DNA from: an uncultured Alphaproteobacteria bacterium
Lineage (GTDB): Bacteria; Pseudomonadota; Alphaproteobacteria; CAAHEQ01; UBA3637
DNA length: 6,604 nt
Assembly: GCA_944391545.1 (NCBI GenBank)
Contig: CALXTZ010000070.1
Location: 1-6,604 of the forward strand
Reading direction: 5' to 3'
Shown: positions 1 to 6,541 of the stretch, piece by piece
Numbering within the stretch: position 1 is the first letter of the stretch
Layout: the number at the start of each line of letters is the position of its first letter
The notes under the pieces: model-generated
Seen by the model: the letters and a program-made list of their open reading frames with translations, nothing else
What the model was told of the DNA's origin: nothing
The model's database searches: none
Position numbers and translations under genes: made by a program

Positions 1-36
1 GTAGGCACTGTGGTTTGTAGACATTATTCTGCAACT

Positions 37-61
37 GGAGGGGGAGAGGAGGGGGGGGGGG
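37..61. repeat. Polypurine tract ending in an 11-G run
   Basis: Every base from 37 to 61 is a purine, and 51-61 is an uninterrupted run of eleven G. With the G runs at 40-44 and 64-66, the plus strand could in principle fold a G-quadruplex. Such a run is prone to slippage, and it is also a common place for sequencing and assembly error, so its exact length should not be trusted. Confidence 0.75.
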
Positions 62-124
62 CCGGGTGAGGTTACAATTCCTGGTTGGCGAGCTGATTTT
101 ATCAATTCATATCTCCTATTTAAG

Positions 125-156
125 TGTGAATTCTTTTATAAAATAAACTATTCACA
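125..156. repeat. 7-bp inverted repeat after the RNHCP gene
   Basis: TGTGAAT at 125-131 is matched exactly by its reverse complement ATTCACA at 150-156, with an 18-base AT-rich spacer. It begins four bases beyond the minus-strand stop codon of the RNHCP gene, so it could be a weak 3' stem-loop for that transcript. There is no clear T tract after it and the stem is AT-rich, so calling it a terminator would go too far. An operator-like site or chance are also possible. Confidence 0.3.
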
Positions 157-159
157 ATG

Positions 160-492
160 TCAATTTTTTTTGATTTCCTGAATATAAGTCGAAAGGTCAC
201 CTTTGGACAAAGCTCTTAATGCTTTGGCGCTGTCATTTTCGGCTGCTTTATTTTTACGGACATGCCCGCATTTTTGACAGGTTTGCGTGATAACATAGCC
301 GCCGTTTTTAATTTCCAGACCCGTTGCGGGCATTATTCCGCCGCAAGAGGAGGCTCTGTCCCCCGGGTAAACATCAACATGCTTGGACGACAAACAAACC
401 GGGCAATGATTGGTGTAGCCGTTTCCCGAAACATAAGTTCCGCAAACCTCACAAACAAAATCTTCTTGCCGTCGCGTAAATTGTTTTGCCAT
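160..492 (-). CDS. RNHCP domain-containing zinc-ribbon protein
   Basis: Small 110-residue protein that I assign to the RNHCP family, a group of short bacterial proteins whose biochemical function is not known. Three CxxC pairs (C14/C17, C30/C33, C72/C75) and a further Cys at 50 give the expected zinc-ribbon layout. The family's naming motif appears as TNHCPVC at residues 27-33, followed by the typical PGDR (43-46) and CGG (50-52). The C-terminal ~30 residues are charged and probably helical. No signal peptide or membrane segment is visible, so it should be cytoplasmic; a metal- or nucleic-acid-binding role is only an inference from the zinc ribbon. The ATG at 492-490 is preceded by an AAGG-type ribosome site (complement of 499-502) at six bases. 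It ends in TGA. It is transcribed divergently from rarA and is probably a single-gene unit. Confidence 0.88.
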   Translation of the reverse strand: MAKQFTRRQEDFVCEVCGTYVSGNGYTNHCPVCLSSKHVDVYPGDRASSCGGIMPATGLEIKNGGYVITQTCQKCGHVRKNKAAENDSAKALRALSKGDLSTYIQEIKKN

Positions 493-557
493 TTGATACC
501 TTTTTTCTGTTGTTTTCGTGCATTTTATGATAAGTTATCCAAAAAGGAAATGAAAAA
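493..557. promoter_or_regulatory. Divergent promoter region (RNHCP gene / rarA)
   Basis: This 65-bp AT-rich spacer must hold the 5' signals for both flanking genes unless rarA is read from elsewhere. On the plus strand TATGAT at 526-531 is one base from the -10 consensus, but no good -35 lies 16-18 bases upstream. On the minus strand TAAAAT (complement of 522-527) is also one base from consensus, so the two putative -10 boxes overlap. The rarA ribosome site AAGGA is at 544-548, nine bases before its ATG. A three-codon frame (ATG AAA AAA TGA, 550-561) overlaps the rarA start and is probably incidental. The placement of the promoters is inference. Confidence 0.35.
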
Positions 558-1856
558 ATGAATACACTCTTTGAACAATTAACGGAACGACCGCTGGCAG
601 ATAAACTCCGCCCCCAAAGTTTGGACGAGGTTGTCGGGCAGGAACATTTATTGGCCGATGATGCACCGCTGGGTCGTATGATTAAAACCGGTAAAGTTTC
701 TTCTTTTATTTTGTGGGGACCGCCGGGATGCGGTAAAACGACGATTGCGCGCTTGTTTGCTTCTGTCGCCGATTTGTATTTCGAGCCGATTTCGGCTGTT
801 TTTTCGGGCGTGGCGGATTTGCGCAAAATTTTTACCGAAGCCCAACAAAGACGGCAAATGGGCAAAAGAACTTTGCTGTTTGTGGATGAAATTCATCGAT
901 TTAATCGGTCGCAGCAAGACGGTTTTCTGCCCTATGTTGAAGACGGGACCGTTATTTTGGTCGGAGCAACGACGGAAAATCCGTCTTTTGAATTAAACGG
1001 TGCGTTGTTGTCTCGTTGTAAGGTATTTGTTTTAAAACCGTTGGGAAGGGAGTCTCTTGAAAAAATTTTCGAACGCGCCGAATCGGTGTTGGGACATGCT
1101 CTGCCCGTCACGGCAGAGGCTAAAGCGTATATATTGGGGTTAGCCGACGGCGACGGACGGTACTTCATCAATATGATTGAAGCCATCGATCAATATGCCG
1201 ATCCGGCGGAACAATTGGATGTTGATCAAGTTTCCAAAATTGTTCAAAAGCGTATGCCGCTTTATGATAAAGACCGCGAAGGGCATTATAATCTGATCAG
1301 CGCCTTGCATAAATCGTTGCGCGGTTCGGATCCGGATGCGGGGCTTTATTGGACAGCACGGATGATTCAGGGCGGCGAAGATCCGAAATATATTTTAAGG
1401 CGGTTGGCGCGCTTTGCGGTGGAAGATGTCAGCTTGGCCGATCCTCAAGCCATTGTTCAGGCTATTGCCGCATGGGATACGTATGAACGGTTAGGATCTC
1501 CGGAAGGCGAACTGGCGATTGCTCAATTGGTTGTTTATTTAGCGACAGCTCCTAAATCCGTCGGTGTTTATAAAGCATGGAGCCAGGCGATGCGAACGGC
1601 TAAAGAAACGGGGTCATTGTCTCCGCCGATGCATATTTTAAATGCACCGACAAAGCTGATGGGGGCTTTGGGATACGGCGAAGGATATCAATATGATCCG
1701 GATACTGAAGACGGTTTCTCCGGTCAGAACTATTTCCCCGAATCGATGCGACGGTGTACGTTTTACCGACCGGTTGAACGCGGATTTGAACGTGAAATTA
1801 AAAAGCGATTGGCTTATTGGGAAGAGTTAAGGAAGAAAAAGTGTCAGAAAAAGTAA
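558..1856 (+). CDS. rarA: Replication-associated recombination protein A (AAA+ ATPase)
   Basis: RarA (MgsA), relative of eukaryotic WRNIP1/Mgs1 and of the clamp-loader and RuvB ATPases. In E. coli it is a tetrameric, DNA-end-stimulated ATPase that acts at stalled replication forks and interacts with SSB. Seen here: the N-terminal PLADKLRP and VVGQEHLL block (12-32), Walker A GPPGCGKT at 54-61, Walker B LLFVDEIH at 106-113, sensor-1 region VGATTENPSFELN at 135-147, and an LLSR arginine-finger candidate (R153). The C-terminal half has the family's tetramerisation domain, with the GGEDP block at 272-276 and the PTKLMGALGYGEGY block around 364-377. The 432-residue length is normal (E. coli about 447) and all key residues are present. 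The ATG has an AAGGA site nine bases upstream. It is the first gene of the plus-strand cluster, and its 3' end overlaps the next gene by 16 bases. Confidence 0.97.
   Translation: MNTLFEQLTERPLADKLRPQSLDEVVGQEHLLADDAPLGRMIKTGKVSSFILWGPPGCGKTTIARLFASVADLYFEPISAVFSGVADLRKIFTEAQQRRQMGKRTLLFVDEIHRFNRSQQDGFLPYVEDGTVILVGATTENPSFELNGALLSRCKVFVLKPLGRESLEKIFERAESVLGHALPVTAEAKAYILGLADGDGRYFINMIEAIDQYADPAEQLDVDQVSKIVQKRMPLYDKDREGHYNLISALHKSLRGSDPDAGLYWTARMIQGGEDPKYILRRLARFAVEDVSLADPQAIVQAIAAWDTYERLGSPEGELAIAQLVVYLATAPKSVGVYKAWSQAMRTAKETGSLSPPMHILNAPTKLMGALGYGEGYQYDPDTEDGFSGQNYFPESMRRCTFYRPVERGFEREIKKRLAYWEELRKKKCQKK
1829..1843 (+). promoter_or_regulatory. Ribosome site and GTG start of rluC inside rarA
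   Basis: AAGGAAG at 1829-1835 lies five bases before a GTG at 1841-1843, in frame with the pseudouridine synthase. A TTG at 1817 would add eight residues but has no comparable ribosome site, so GTG 1841 is the better start. The site is inside the last codons of rarA, which favours translational coupling. Confidence 0.7.
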
Positions 1857-2824
1857 GCTTGGTACGTGTTTCGGCGGCGGATGACGATTGCCGCCTGGAC
1901 AGATGGTTTAAACGGCATTATCCGGCTTTGAAACAAGGCATGTTGCAAAAATTGCTGCGCGGTAAAAATATCCGGGTCAACGGTCAAAGAGCGTCTTCCG
2001 ATCAACATGTGTTTGAAGGCGATGAGATCCGCATTCCGCCGCTTTCGATTCCCGAAAAAACAGACAGGCCGGCTGCTTTGTCCGATAAAGAGGTTGCTTT
2101 TATTCAATCTTGTGTGATTTATCGGGATGATGACATTATCGTGCTGAACAAACCGGCCGGTCTGGCGGTTCAAGGCGGGTCTAAAGTTGCACGGCATGTG
2201 GACGGATTGTTAGACGGGCTTCGATACGGTAAAGAACGTCCCAAATTGGTGCATCGGTTAGACAAAGAAACAAGCGGTGTTTTGGTTTTGGCTCGGACAA
2301 ATAAGGCGGCTCAAATTTTAACAAAAGCGTTTCAAACGCATGAAGCGCGAAAAGTTTATTGGGCTGTGGTCATCGGATGCCCCGAAAAAGAACAAGGAAA
2401 AGTAGATGCGCCTTTGTTGAAAAAAAGCGGCAAAAACGGTTCGGAAAGTGTTCAGGTAGATCGGGAAAACGGGCAAAAAGCAATCAGTTTATATCATGTG
2501 GCGGATTCGTTATCGCATAAAGCCGCATGGTTGGAATTAATGCCGTTAACGGGGCGGACGCATCAGTTGCGGGTTCATTGTGCTTATTTGGGAACGCCGA
2601 TTTTGGGAGATGAAAAATACGGCGGCGTTTGTGAAAACTTCCGAACACAGGGCATTTCAAGCCGGATGCACTTGCATGCGCGGGCGATTCGCGTGCCTCA
2701 TCCGACAAAAGGTATGTTGGAAATAATGGCGCCGTTACCGCCGGAAATGAAAAAGAGCTTTGAATTTTTTGGTTTTAATGATAAAAATATAAAAAACGCG
2801 TTTAAAGCATTTGAAAAAGAATAA
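1841..2824 (+). CDS. rluC: RluC-family 23S rRNA pseudouridine synthase
   Basis: Isomerises specific uridines of 23S rRNA to pseudouridine; E. coli RluC modifies U955, U2504 and U2580. Counting 327 residues from GTG 1841, an S4 RNA-binding domain covers about 16-75 (RLDRWFKRHYP, then KNIRVNGQ at 42-49). The catalytic domain follows, with NKPAGLAVQGG at 103-113, the catalytic motif LVHRLDKETSG at 136-146 (D141 is the expected nucleophilic Asp), and LTGRTHQLRVH at 236-246 followed by GDEKYGG (256-262). S4 plus this catalytic domain is the RluA/RluC/RluD layout, and the motif context resembles alphaproteobacterial RluC more than RluD. Exact target uridines cannot be read from sequence. The gene overlaps rarA by 16 bases and ends 11 bases before the AsmA gene. 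The C-terminal ~20 residues are Phe/Lys rich and look lineage-specific. Confidence 0.92.
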   Translation: MSEKVSLVRVSAADDDCRLDRWFKRHYPALKQGMLQKLLRGKNIRVNGQRASSDQHVFEGDEIRIPPLSIPEKTDRPAALSDKEVAFIQSCVIYRDDDIIVLNKPAGLAVQGGSKVARHVDGLLDGLRYGKERPKLVHRLDKETSGVLVLARTNKAAQILTKAFQTHEARKVYWAVVIGCPEKEQGKVDAPLLKKSGKNGSESVQVDRENGQKAISLYHVADSLSHKAAWLELMPLTGRTHQLRVHCAYLGTPILGDEKYGGVCENFRTQGISSRMHLHARAIRVPHPTKGMLEIMAPLPPEMKKSFEFFGFNDKNIKNAFKAFEKE

Positions 2825-2835
2825 GGGGATATTCT

Positions 2836-5172
2836 ATGAAAAAATTTTTAATCGGCTTTATTGTGGTTCTTCTTCTGTTGATTGGGGGCATTGGGGGGTA
2901 CATTGCTTTATTTGACATCAATTCTTATAAAAGCATGATTGAAAAAAAGGCCGGTGAAGCCATTGGGCGGCCTGTTTTTATTCGAGGTTCCATGGAACTC
3001 ACAAAATCGTTCGTGCCGGTTTTGGTTATCAACGACATTGAAATTCGGAATGAGAAAGACGGATTTTCCAGCCCGAATTTAGCTGTTGTCAAGCAAGCGC
3101 GCGTGGATTTGGATTTAATGTCTTTGCTGCATAAGATGCTGAATATCAAAGATGTTCAGGTGCAAGACGTAAAAGTCTTTTTGGATGTGACGGAAAAAGG
3201 CGAAAACAATTGGCAATTTGCCGCTAAACCGGCAACCAAGACGTCATCGAAACCGCCGGTCAAACAAAAACCGACTTTGAGCAAAAAATTAACCGATGAC
3301 ATGCAAATTTCGATTAACACCATTCGCGTGTCCGATATGGTCGTTTATTACAATGATGCCGAACAAAAAAAGAATGGACAGGTCGATATTGCCAGCGCCG
3401 ATTTAACGCAGTTGGTAAATTTAAATGCGTCATTAAAATGGAATAATGAGACTTTTACGGTTAAGGGGTCTATGAAAAATCTGCAAGGATTGCTGCAAGG
3501 GAAAAGCCGTTCTTTCGGATTTAGTTTCGATGTCAACGCCTATCAGGCCAAAACAACGCTTTCCGCGAATATTCGCGATATTCAAAATTTAGACAATTTA
3601 ACGATTAACATTAAGTCGGAAGGGAAGAATTTAAGAAATTCGGTCGCTTTTATCAGTTCGTCGAAAGACATTCCGGCTGTTCCGTTCTCTGTCCAAGGAG
3701 CCGTGAAGATTTTAAAAACGCAGGTGATTGCGGACGGTTCTTTCTCTTTATTGAACGGGGGTGTGGCCGGAAACTTTAATGCGGAGGTTAAAGGAACTAA
3801 AAATAAAAATCTGTCCGGGCGGTTGAGTTTGTCGATTTCGGATGAAAATTTCCTGCGTCCCTACGGGATTAAGCCGTTCAGCTTGGAAACAAAAGTTTCG
3901 TCCGTTAAACCCGGTGAGTTTGATTTAAGTAATTTAACAATAACGGCAAATGAAAGCGATATTGACGGTCATTTGAAAATTGTTTTGAATGAAAAGCGTC
4001 CCTTTATTTCCGGTGAATTGAATTCAAGATATTTCAGTTTGAATGATATCTTGGCGGATACGTCGTCCAAACCGGCAGCTTCGGCTTCAAATGCAAATGC
4101 GGAAAAGCGTCGGTTGTTTTCTTCTTCTCCGCTTTCGGCAGATTTCCTGACGGCGGTGGATTTGAATATTTTGGCATTGATTGAAAATTTAAATGTCAAC
4201 GGTGTTTTGACGACATATCCGCGATTGATGCTGAACGCGCAGTTGAATGACGGGACTTTGAATGTTTCCTTGTTGGAAGGGACACAAGTTCTGGGTGGCC
4301 CGCTTGTCGGGTTAGTGGCCGTTCAAAAGCAAGATTCCGGCGTATTGGCGTCTGTTCAATTGGTCGGAGAGGGATTGAAACTGGATGATTTTTCGGTTTT
4401 CAAGAACCATCTTCAAGACGGTACCATTGCAACAAACGTGAATCTAACAACAGCCGGCGGGTCTGCGCAGCAATTGGCCGGAAATTTAAACGGAACTTTT
4501 TTGATGACCGTTCAGGACAGCGAAATATTCAGTCAATGGCTTTCCAAATTACCGGTTAATATTTTCCAAATCAGCAAAAAAGCGTTACCGTATCAGCAGT
4601 CTTATTCCAATGCGCTGTCTTTGAAGTGTGCGGCTTTTAACGTTCGTATTGAAAACGGCTTGATTCGGCTTGATCGAAAGGTGGCGTTGGAAACGAATTT
4701 GTTGAACATGGTTTTTGACGGGACGGTTAATTTGAAAAACGAAAAACTGGATGTCCAACTTGTTCCGATGGCGCCGAAAGGCAAAACGACGGAAGCGGTT
4801 AATTTGGCCTCTCAATTCGTTACGATAGGCGGAACTTTGTTAGACCCCGTTCCGCGTCCTGCTGTCGTCAGAACAGCACAAACAATTGCAGCGGCGATTA
4901 TGACCGGCGGCGTTTCGATTCCGGCCGGACAAGTGGTTAAGAAAGCCATTGAAGATACCAATCCCTGTCAAACGGCGATGCAGGGCGTTCAAATGCAAAC
5001 AGTGGATGCGTATTTAGGCCATGCACCTGTTTCCGTGAAACAAGAACCGACGCCGGTTGTTCAAGAACCTGTCCAACCTAAGCCGACCAAAGCGCAGCAA
5101 TTCGGTGAACAGTTCTTTGATTCGTTGTCTGATGCATTGTCTCAAGGGATAGAAACGGCAACAGGGCTGTGA
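2836..5172 (+). CDS. AsmA-family envelope protein
   Basis: Large (778-residue) member of the AsmA family. These proteins are anchored in the inner membrane with most of the chain in the periplasm; related members are linked to outer-membrane assembly and phospholipid transport between membranes. Seen here: Lys-Lys then one hydrophobic segment at about 4-26 (signal anchor), the family-typical start SYKSMIEKKAGEAIGRPV (30-47), and a long chain of alternating beta-strand-like segments. A Lys/Pro/Ser/Thr linker lies at about 131-151 and a Ser/Ala-rich linker near 410-425. The second conserved block (VNGVLTTYPRLMLNAQLNDG) resembles the family's C-terminal domain. NPC at 709-711 is a feature I associate with alphaproteobacterial AsmA proteins. 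It ends with a Pro/Gln/Val-rich segment (about 728-752) and a short amphipathic tail. ATG 2836 has AGGGG at 2824-2828. The cargo or partner cannot be inferred, so no specific symbol is given. Confidence 0.9.
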   Translation: MKKFLIGFIVVLLLLIGGIGGYIALFDINSYKSMIEKKAGEAIGRPVFIRGSMELTKSFVPVLVINDIEIRNEKDGFSSPNLAVVKQARVDLDLMSLLHKMLNIKDVQVQDVKVFLDVTEKGENNWQFAAKPATKTSSKPPVKQKPTLSKKLTDDMQISINTIRVSDMVVYYNDAEQKKNGQVDIASADLTQLVNLNASLKWNNETFTVKGSMKNLQGLLQGKSRSFGFSFDVNAYQAKTTLSANIRDIQNLDNLTINIKSEGKNLRNSVAFISSSKDIPAVPFSVQGAVKILKTQVIADGSFSLLNGGVAGNFNAEVKGTKNKNLSGRLSLSISDENFLRPYGIKPFSLETKVSSVKPGEFDLSNLTITANESDIDGHLKIVLNEKRPFISGELNSRYFSLNDILADTSSKPAASASNANAEKRRLFSSSPLSADFLTAVDLNILALIENLNVNGVLTTYPRLMLNAQLNDGTLNVSLLEGTQVLGGPLVGLVAVQKQDSGVLASVQLVGEGLKLDDFSVFKNHLQDGTIATNVNLTTAGGSAQQLAGNLNGTFLMTVQDSEIFSQWLSKLPVNIFQISKKALPYQQSYSNALSLKCAAFNVRIENGLIRLDRKVALETNLLNMVFDGTVNLKNEKLDVQLVPMAPKGKTTEAVNLASQFVTIGGTLLDPVPRPAVVRTAQTIAAAIMTGGVSIPAGQVVKKAIEDTNPCQTAMQGVQMQTVDAYLGHAPVSVKQEPTPVVQEPVQPKPTKAQQFGEQFFDSLSDALSQGIETATGL

Positions 5173-5471
5173 TGATCCAAAGGGAAGAAGTTCTGCGGTT
5201 TTATGTTCTGGGGCGCGTGCAAGGCGTTGGTTTTCGGCGATGGGCTGTTCGGGAAGCAACGGCGCTTCAGTTAACGGGATGGATCCGCAATCGGTATGAC
5301 GGTCGTGTTGAAATTTGCGTCAAAGGGTCAGATTCTGCTTTGAAAACGTTTATGGATTTATGTCGAAAAGGCCCGATGTTTGCTAAAGTTTTAGAGCTGG
5401 ATTTTAATGTTCAGGCATTAGATGAGCCCCCTTTTGCGGAGGGGGCTTTCGTGAAAGTACCTGATTTCTAG
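5172..5471 (+). CDS. acyP: Acylphosphatase
   Basis: Small cytoplasmic enzyme that hydrolyses the carboxyl-phosphate bond of acyl phosphates such as acetyl phosphate and 1,3-bisphosphoglycerate. The 99-residue length is normal. The signature GRVQGVGFR (14-22) supplies the catalytic Arg22, and GWIRNRYDGRVEI (36-48) supplies the catalytic Asn40, matching the Arg/Asn pair of characterised acylphosphatases. Both catalytic residues are intact. ATG 5172 overlaps the last base of the asmA TGA (TGATG), with AGGG at 5163-5166 five bases upstream; a GTG at 5169 is a possible alternative one codon earlier. Both arrangements suggest coupled translation. The last 15 codons are shared with a GC hairpin, and the TAG stop shares four bases with the stop of the converging minus-strand gene. 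Confidence 0.95.
   Translation: MIQREEVLRFYVLGRVQGVGFRRWAVREATALQLTGWIRNRYDGRVEICVKGSDSALKTFMDLCRKGPMFAKVLELDFNVQALDEPPFAEGAFVKVPDF
5424..5448. terminator. GC-rich hairpin at the convergent gene junction
   Basis: AGCCCCC at 5425-5431 pairs exactly with GGGGGCT at 5441-5447; T5432-A5440 and G-T pairs inside can lengthen the stem and leave a small loop. On the plus strand it is followed only by TTTC, and on the minus strand by no T run, so it is an imperfect intrinsic terminator. It is 20 bases inside the end of the acylphosphatase gene, where translating ribosomes would melt it, and 20 bases beyond the stop of the minus-strand gene. It may therefore serve mainly the minus-strand transcript, or both. 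Function is inference; the inverted repeat is directly visible. Confidence 0.5.
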
Positions 5472-5938
5472 TTAATTGCACACGCACCGTTAACATAGGT
5501 GTGTCCGGCCGGGCAGCAGTAATTTATGCCGTCGACGGTCGTGACATCTCCGTCGCAGGTGCAGCCGTCAGACATATCATATCCTGTTTGCGGGCAATGG
5601 CCGGCTAAAGCACATTGAGGTAAATAAACTTCTCCGCAATTTGTCCCGTCATAATTGCATCGAGTGCCGCATTTTTGTTGATTATATTGACATTCGGCCG
5701 GCTTATACGATCCGTTGTAAAAACAGGCCATTCCTTTGTTGCCCGCTGTTTCATCCACGCATCCCCAATAAGCGCTATTTACCTGGCCATAGACCATTCC
5801 TTCCGGGCATCCGGGATCGACACAATTTCCCGAGGTTGACAGAAGCTGACCGGTTCCTGTAGAATACATACCGCAATGGGTTCCGTCTTTTTTATAACAT
5901 TCTTGGTAGCCGGTCGTTGCATACGCAATACAATACAT
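5468..5938 (-). CDS. Cys-rich repeat protein, 3' fragment
   Basis: From its only ATG (5938-5936) this frame encodes 156 residues rich in Cys, Gly, Tyr and Asn, ending with CCPAGHTYVNGACAIN and a TAG. I recognise no named domain; the regular Cys spacing suggests a disulfide-rich extracellular protein. The ATG is not convincing: no ribosome site precedes it, the protein has no signal peptide, and the frame stays open upstream to 6076 with 46 more residues of the same Cys-rich pattern. No GTG or TTG occurs in that extension. It is therefore best seen as the C-terminal part of the gene described at 5468-6604, and an automatic caller would probably report it as a separate hypothetical protein. Its stop shares CTAG with the acylphosphatase stop. 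Confidence 0.5.
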   Translation of the reverse strand: MYCIAYATTGYQECYKKDGTHCGMYSTGTGQLLSTSGNCVDPGCPEGMVYGQVNSAYWGCVDETAGNKGMACFYNGSYKPAECQYNQQKCGTRCNYDGTNCGEVYLPQCALAGHCPQTGYDMSDGCTCDGDVTTVDGINYCCPAGHTYVNGACAIN

Positions 5939-6541
5939 ATCATCGTTTTCACATTGTTGCTTTTCTTCATTCCAAATGAGACCGCCGGTACATCCGGATT
6001 GAATGTCTTGGCATGTTCCGCAGTTGTTTAAATCCGTACAATTACTGCCGCACAGGACATTATTTCGCAGACATTTCTAGGTTCCTGAAATATATTGGCA
6101 AAGAAGATTATCTTTTCTACAACTTCCGCCATCCGGGAGTTCATAATTCCAACCATTCGGACAAATATTTTCACAAATACCCCTTATACATTCTAAAGTT
6201 GCATAATCTGCTTGACAGCAGTATTCTTGTGGGTCGTTATTTAAATAACAATACCAAAGATTTGGGCTTTCGTAAATGCGAGCACAACTAATTTGTTCGT
6301 CTTTTATTTTAAAGCAACCATAAGAATAATTTCCTCCAACGTGAAACGGTATTTTATAAAAAGATTCATTTTCTATACAGTAATCGGCATAACAAATTCC
6401 TATTGCACAGTTTCTTCCAATCGAATCACAATTATACCCACATAGCTTATCATTGATATAACAGTTATAACTTGTCGGACCACCACGACAATCTACTTTC
6501 TGGCATACACCTTCGACAGGGCTATACCCGGATTTGCAACA
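5471..6541 (-). repeat. Imperfect tandem Cys modules (protein level)
   Basis: Several diverged modules can be aligned by eye in the translation, approximately at 6541-6392, 6163-6011, 5992-5822, 5809-5612 and a short last one at 5518-5471. A typical module opens with CPxG or CCxxG, has one or two Cys with an aromatic residue, then the block C-x6-C-G-x2-C-x5/6-C. The block is seen as starting NCYINDKLCG, KCLRNNVLCG and ECQYNQQKCG; the 5992-5822 module has a looser version. CC-x2-G-[YH]-x3/4-V-x-G-x-C occurs near both ends. DNA identity between modules is low, so the repeats are old or selected at the protein level. Confidence 0.6.

Larger units (their letters stand above)
1..159. other. Left-edge non-coding stretch
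   Basis: No gene can be supported here. The first ~70 bases are purine/G-rich on the plus strand and the rest is AT-rich. One minus-strand frame stays open from a TTG at 105-103 to the window edge, with an AGGAG-like ribosome site (complement of 112-116) seven bases before that TTG. Its predicted 35 residues are low in complexity, Pro/Ser rich, and cross the poly-G tract, and I recognise no family in them. It could be the start of a further minus-strand gene beyond the edge, but that is weak. The stretch is mainly the 3' flank of the RNHCP gene. Confidence 0.4.

Noticed and set aside
262..561. 99-codon plus-strand open frame opposite the RNHCP gene
   Set aside because: It is antisense to a recognisable zinc-ribbon protein and runs over the rarA start; no ribosome site or family features support it.
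449..865. 138-codon minus-strand open frame opposite the start of rarA
   Set aside because: It lies antisense to the well-supported Walker A/B region of rarA, shows no family features, and overlaps the RNHCP gene start as well. It is a shadow frame.
1817..1840. TTG at 1817 as the rluC start
   Set aside because: The GTG at 1841 has a good AAGGAAG site at proper distance, while the extra eight residues are not part of the S4 domain.
6013..6291. 92-codon plus-strand open frame across the TAG region
   Set aside because: It is antisense to the Cys-rich frame, whose Cys periodicity continues throughout this stretch; the plus-strand peptide has no recognisable features.
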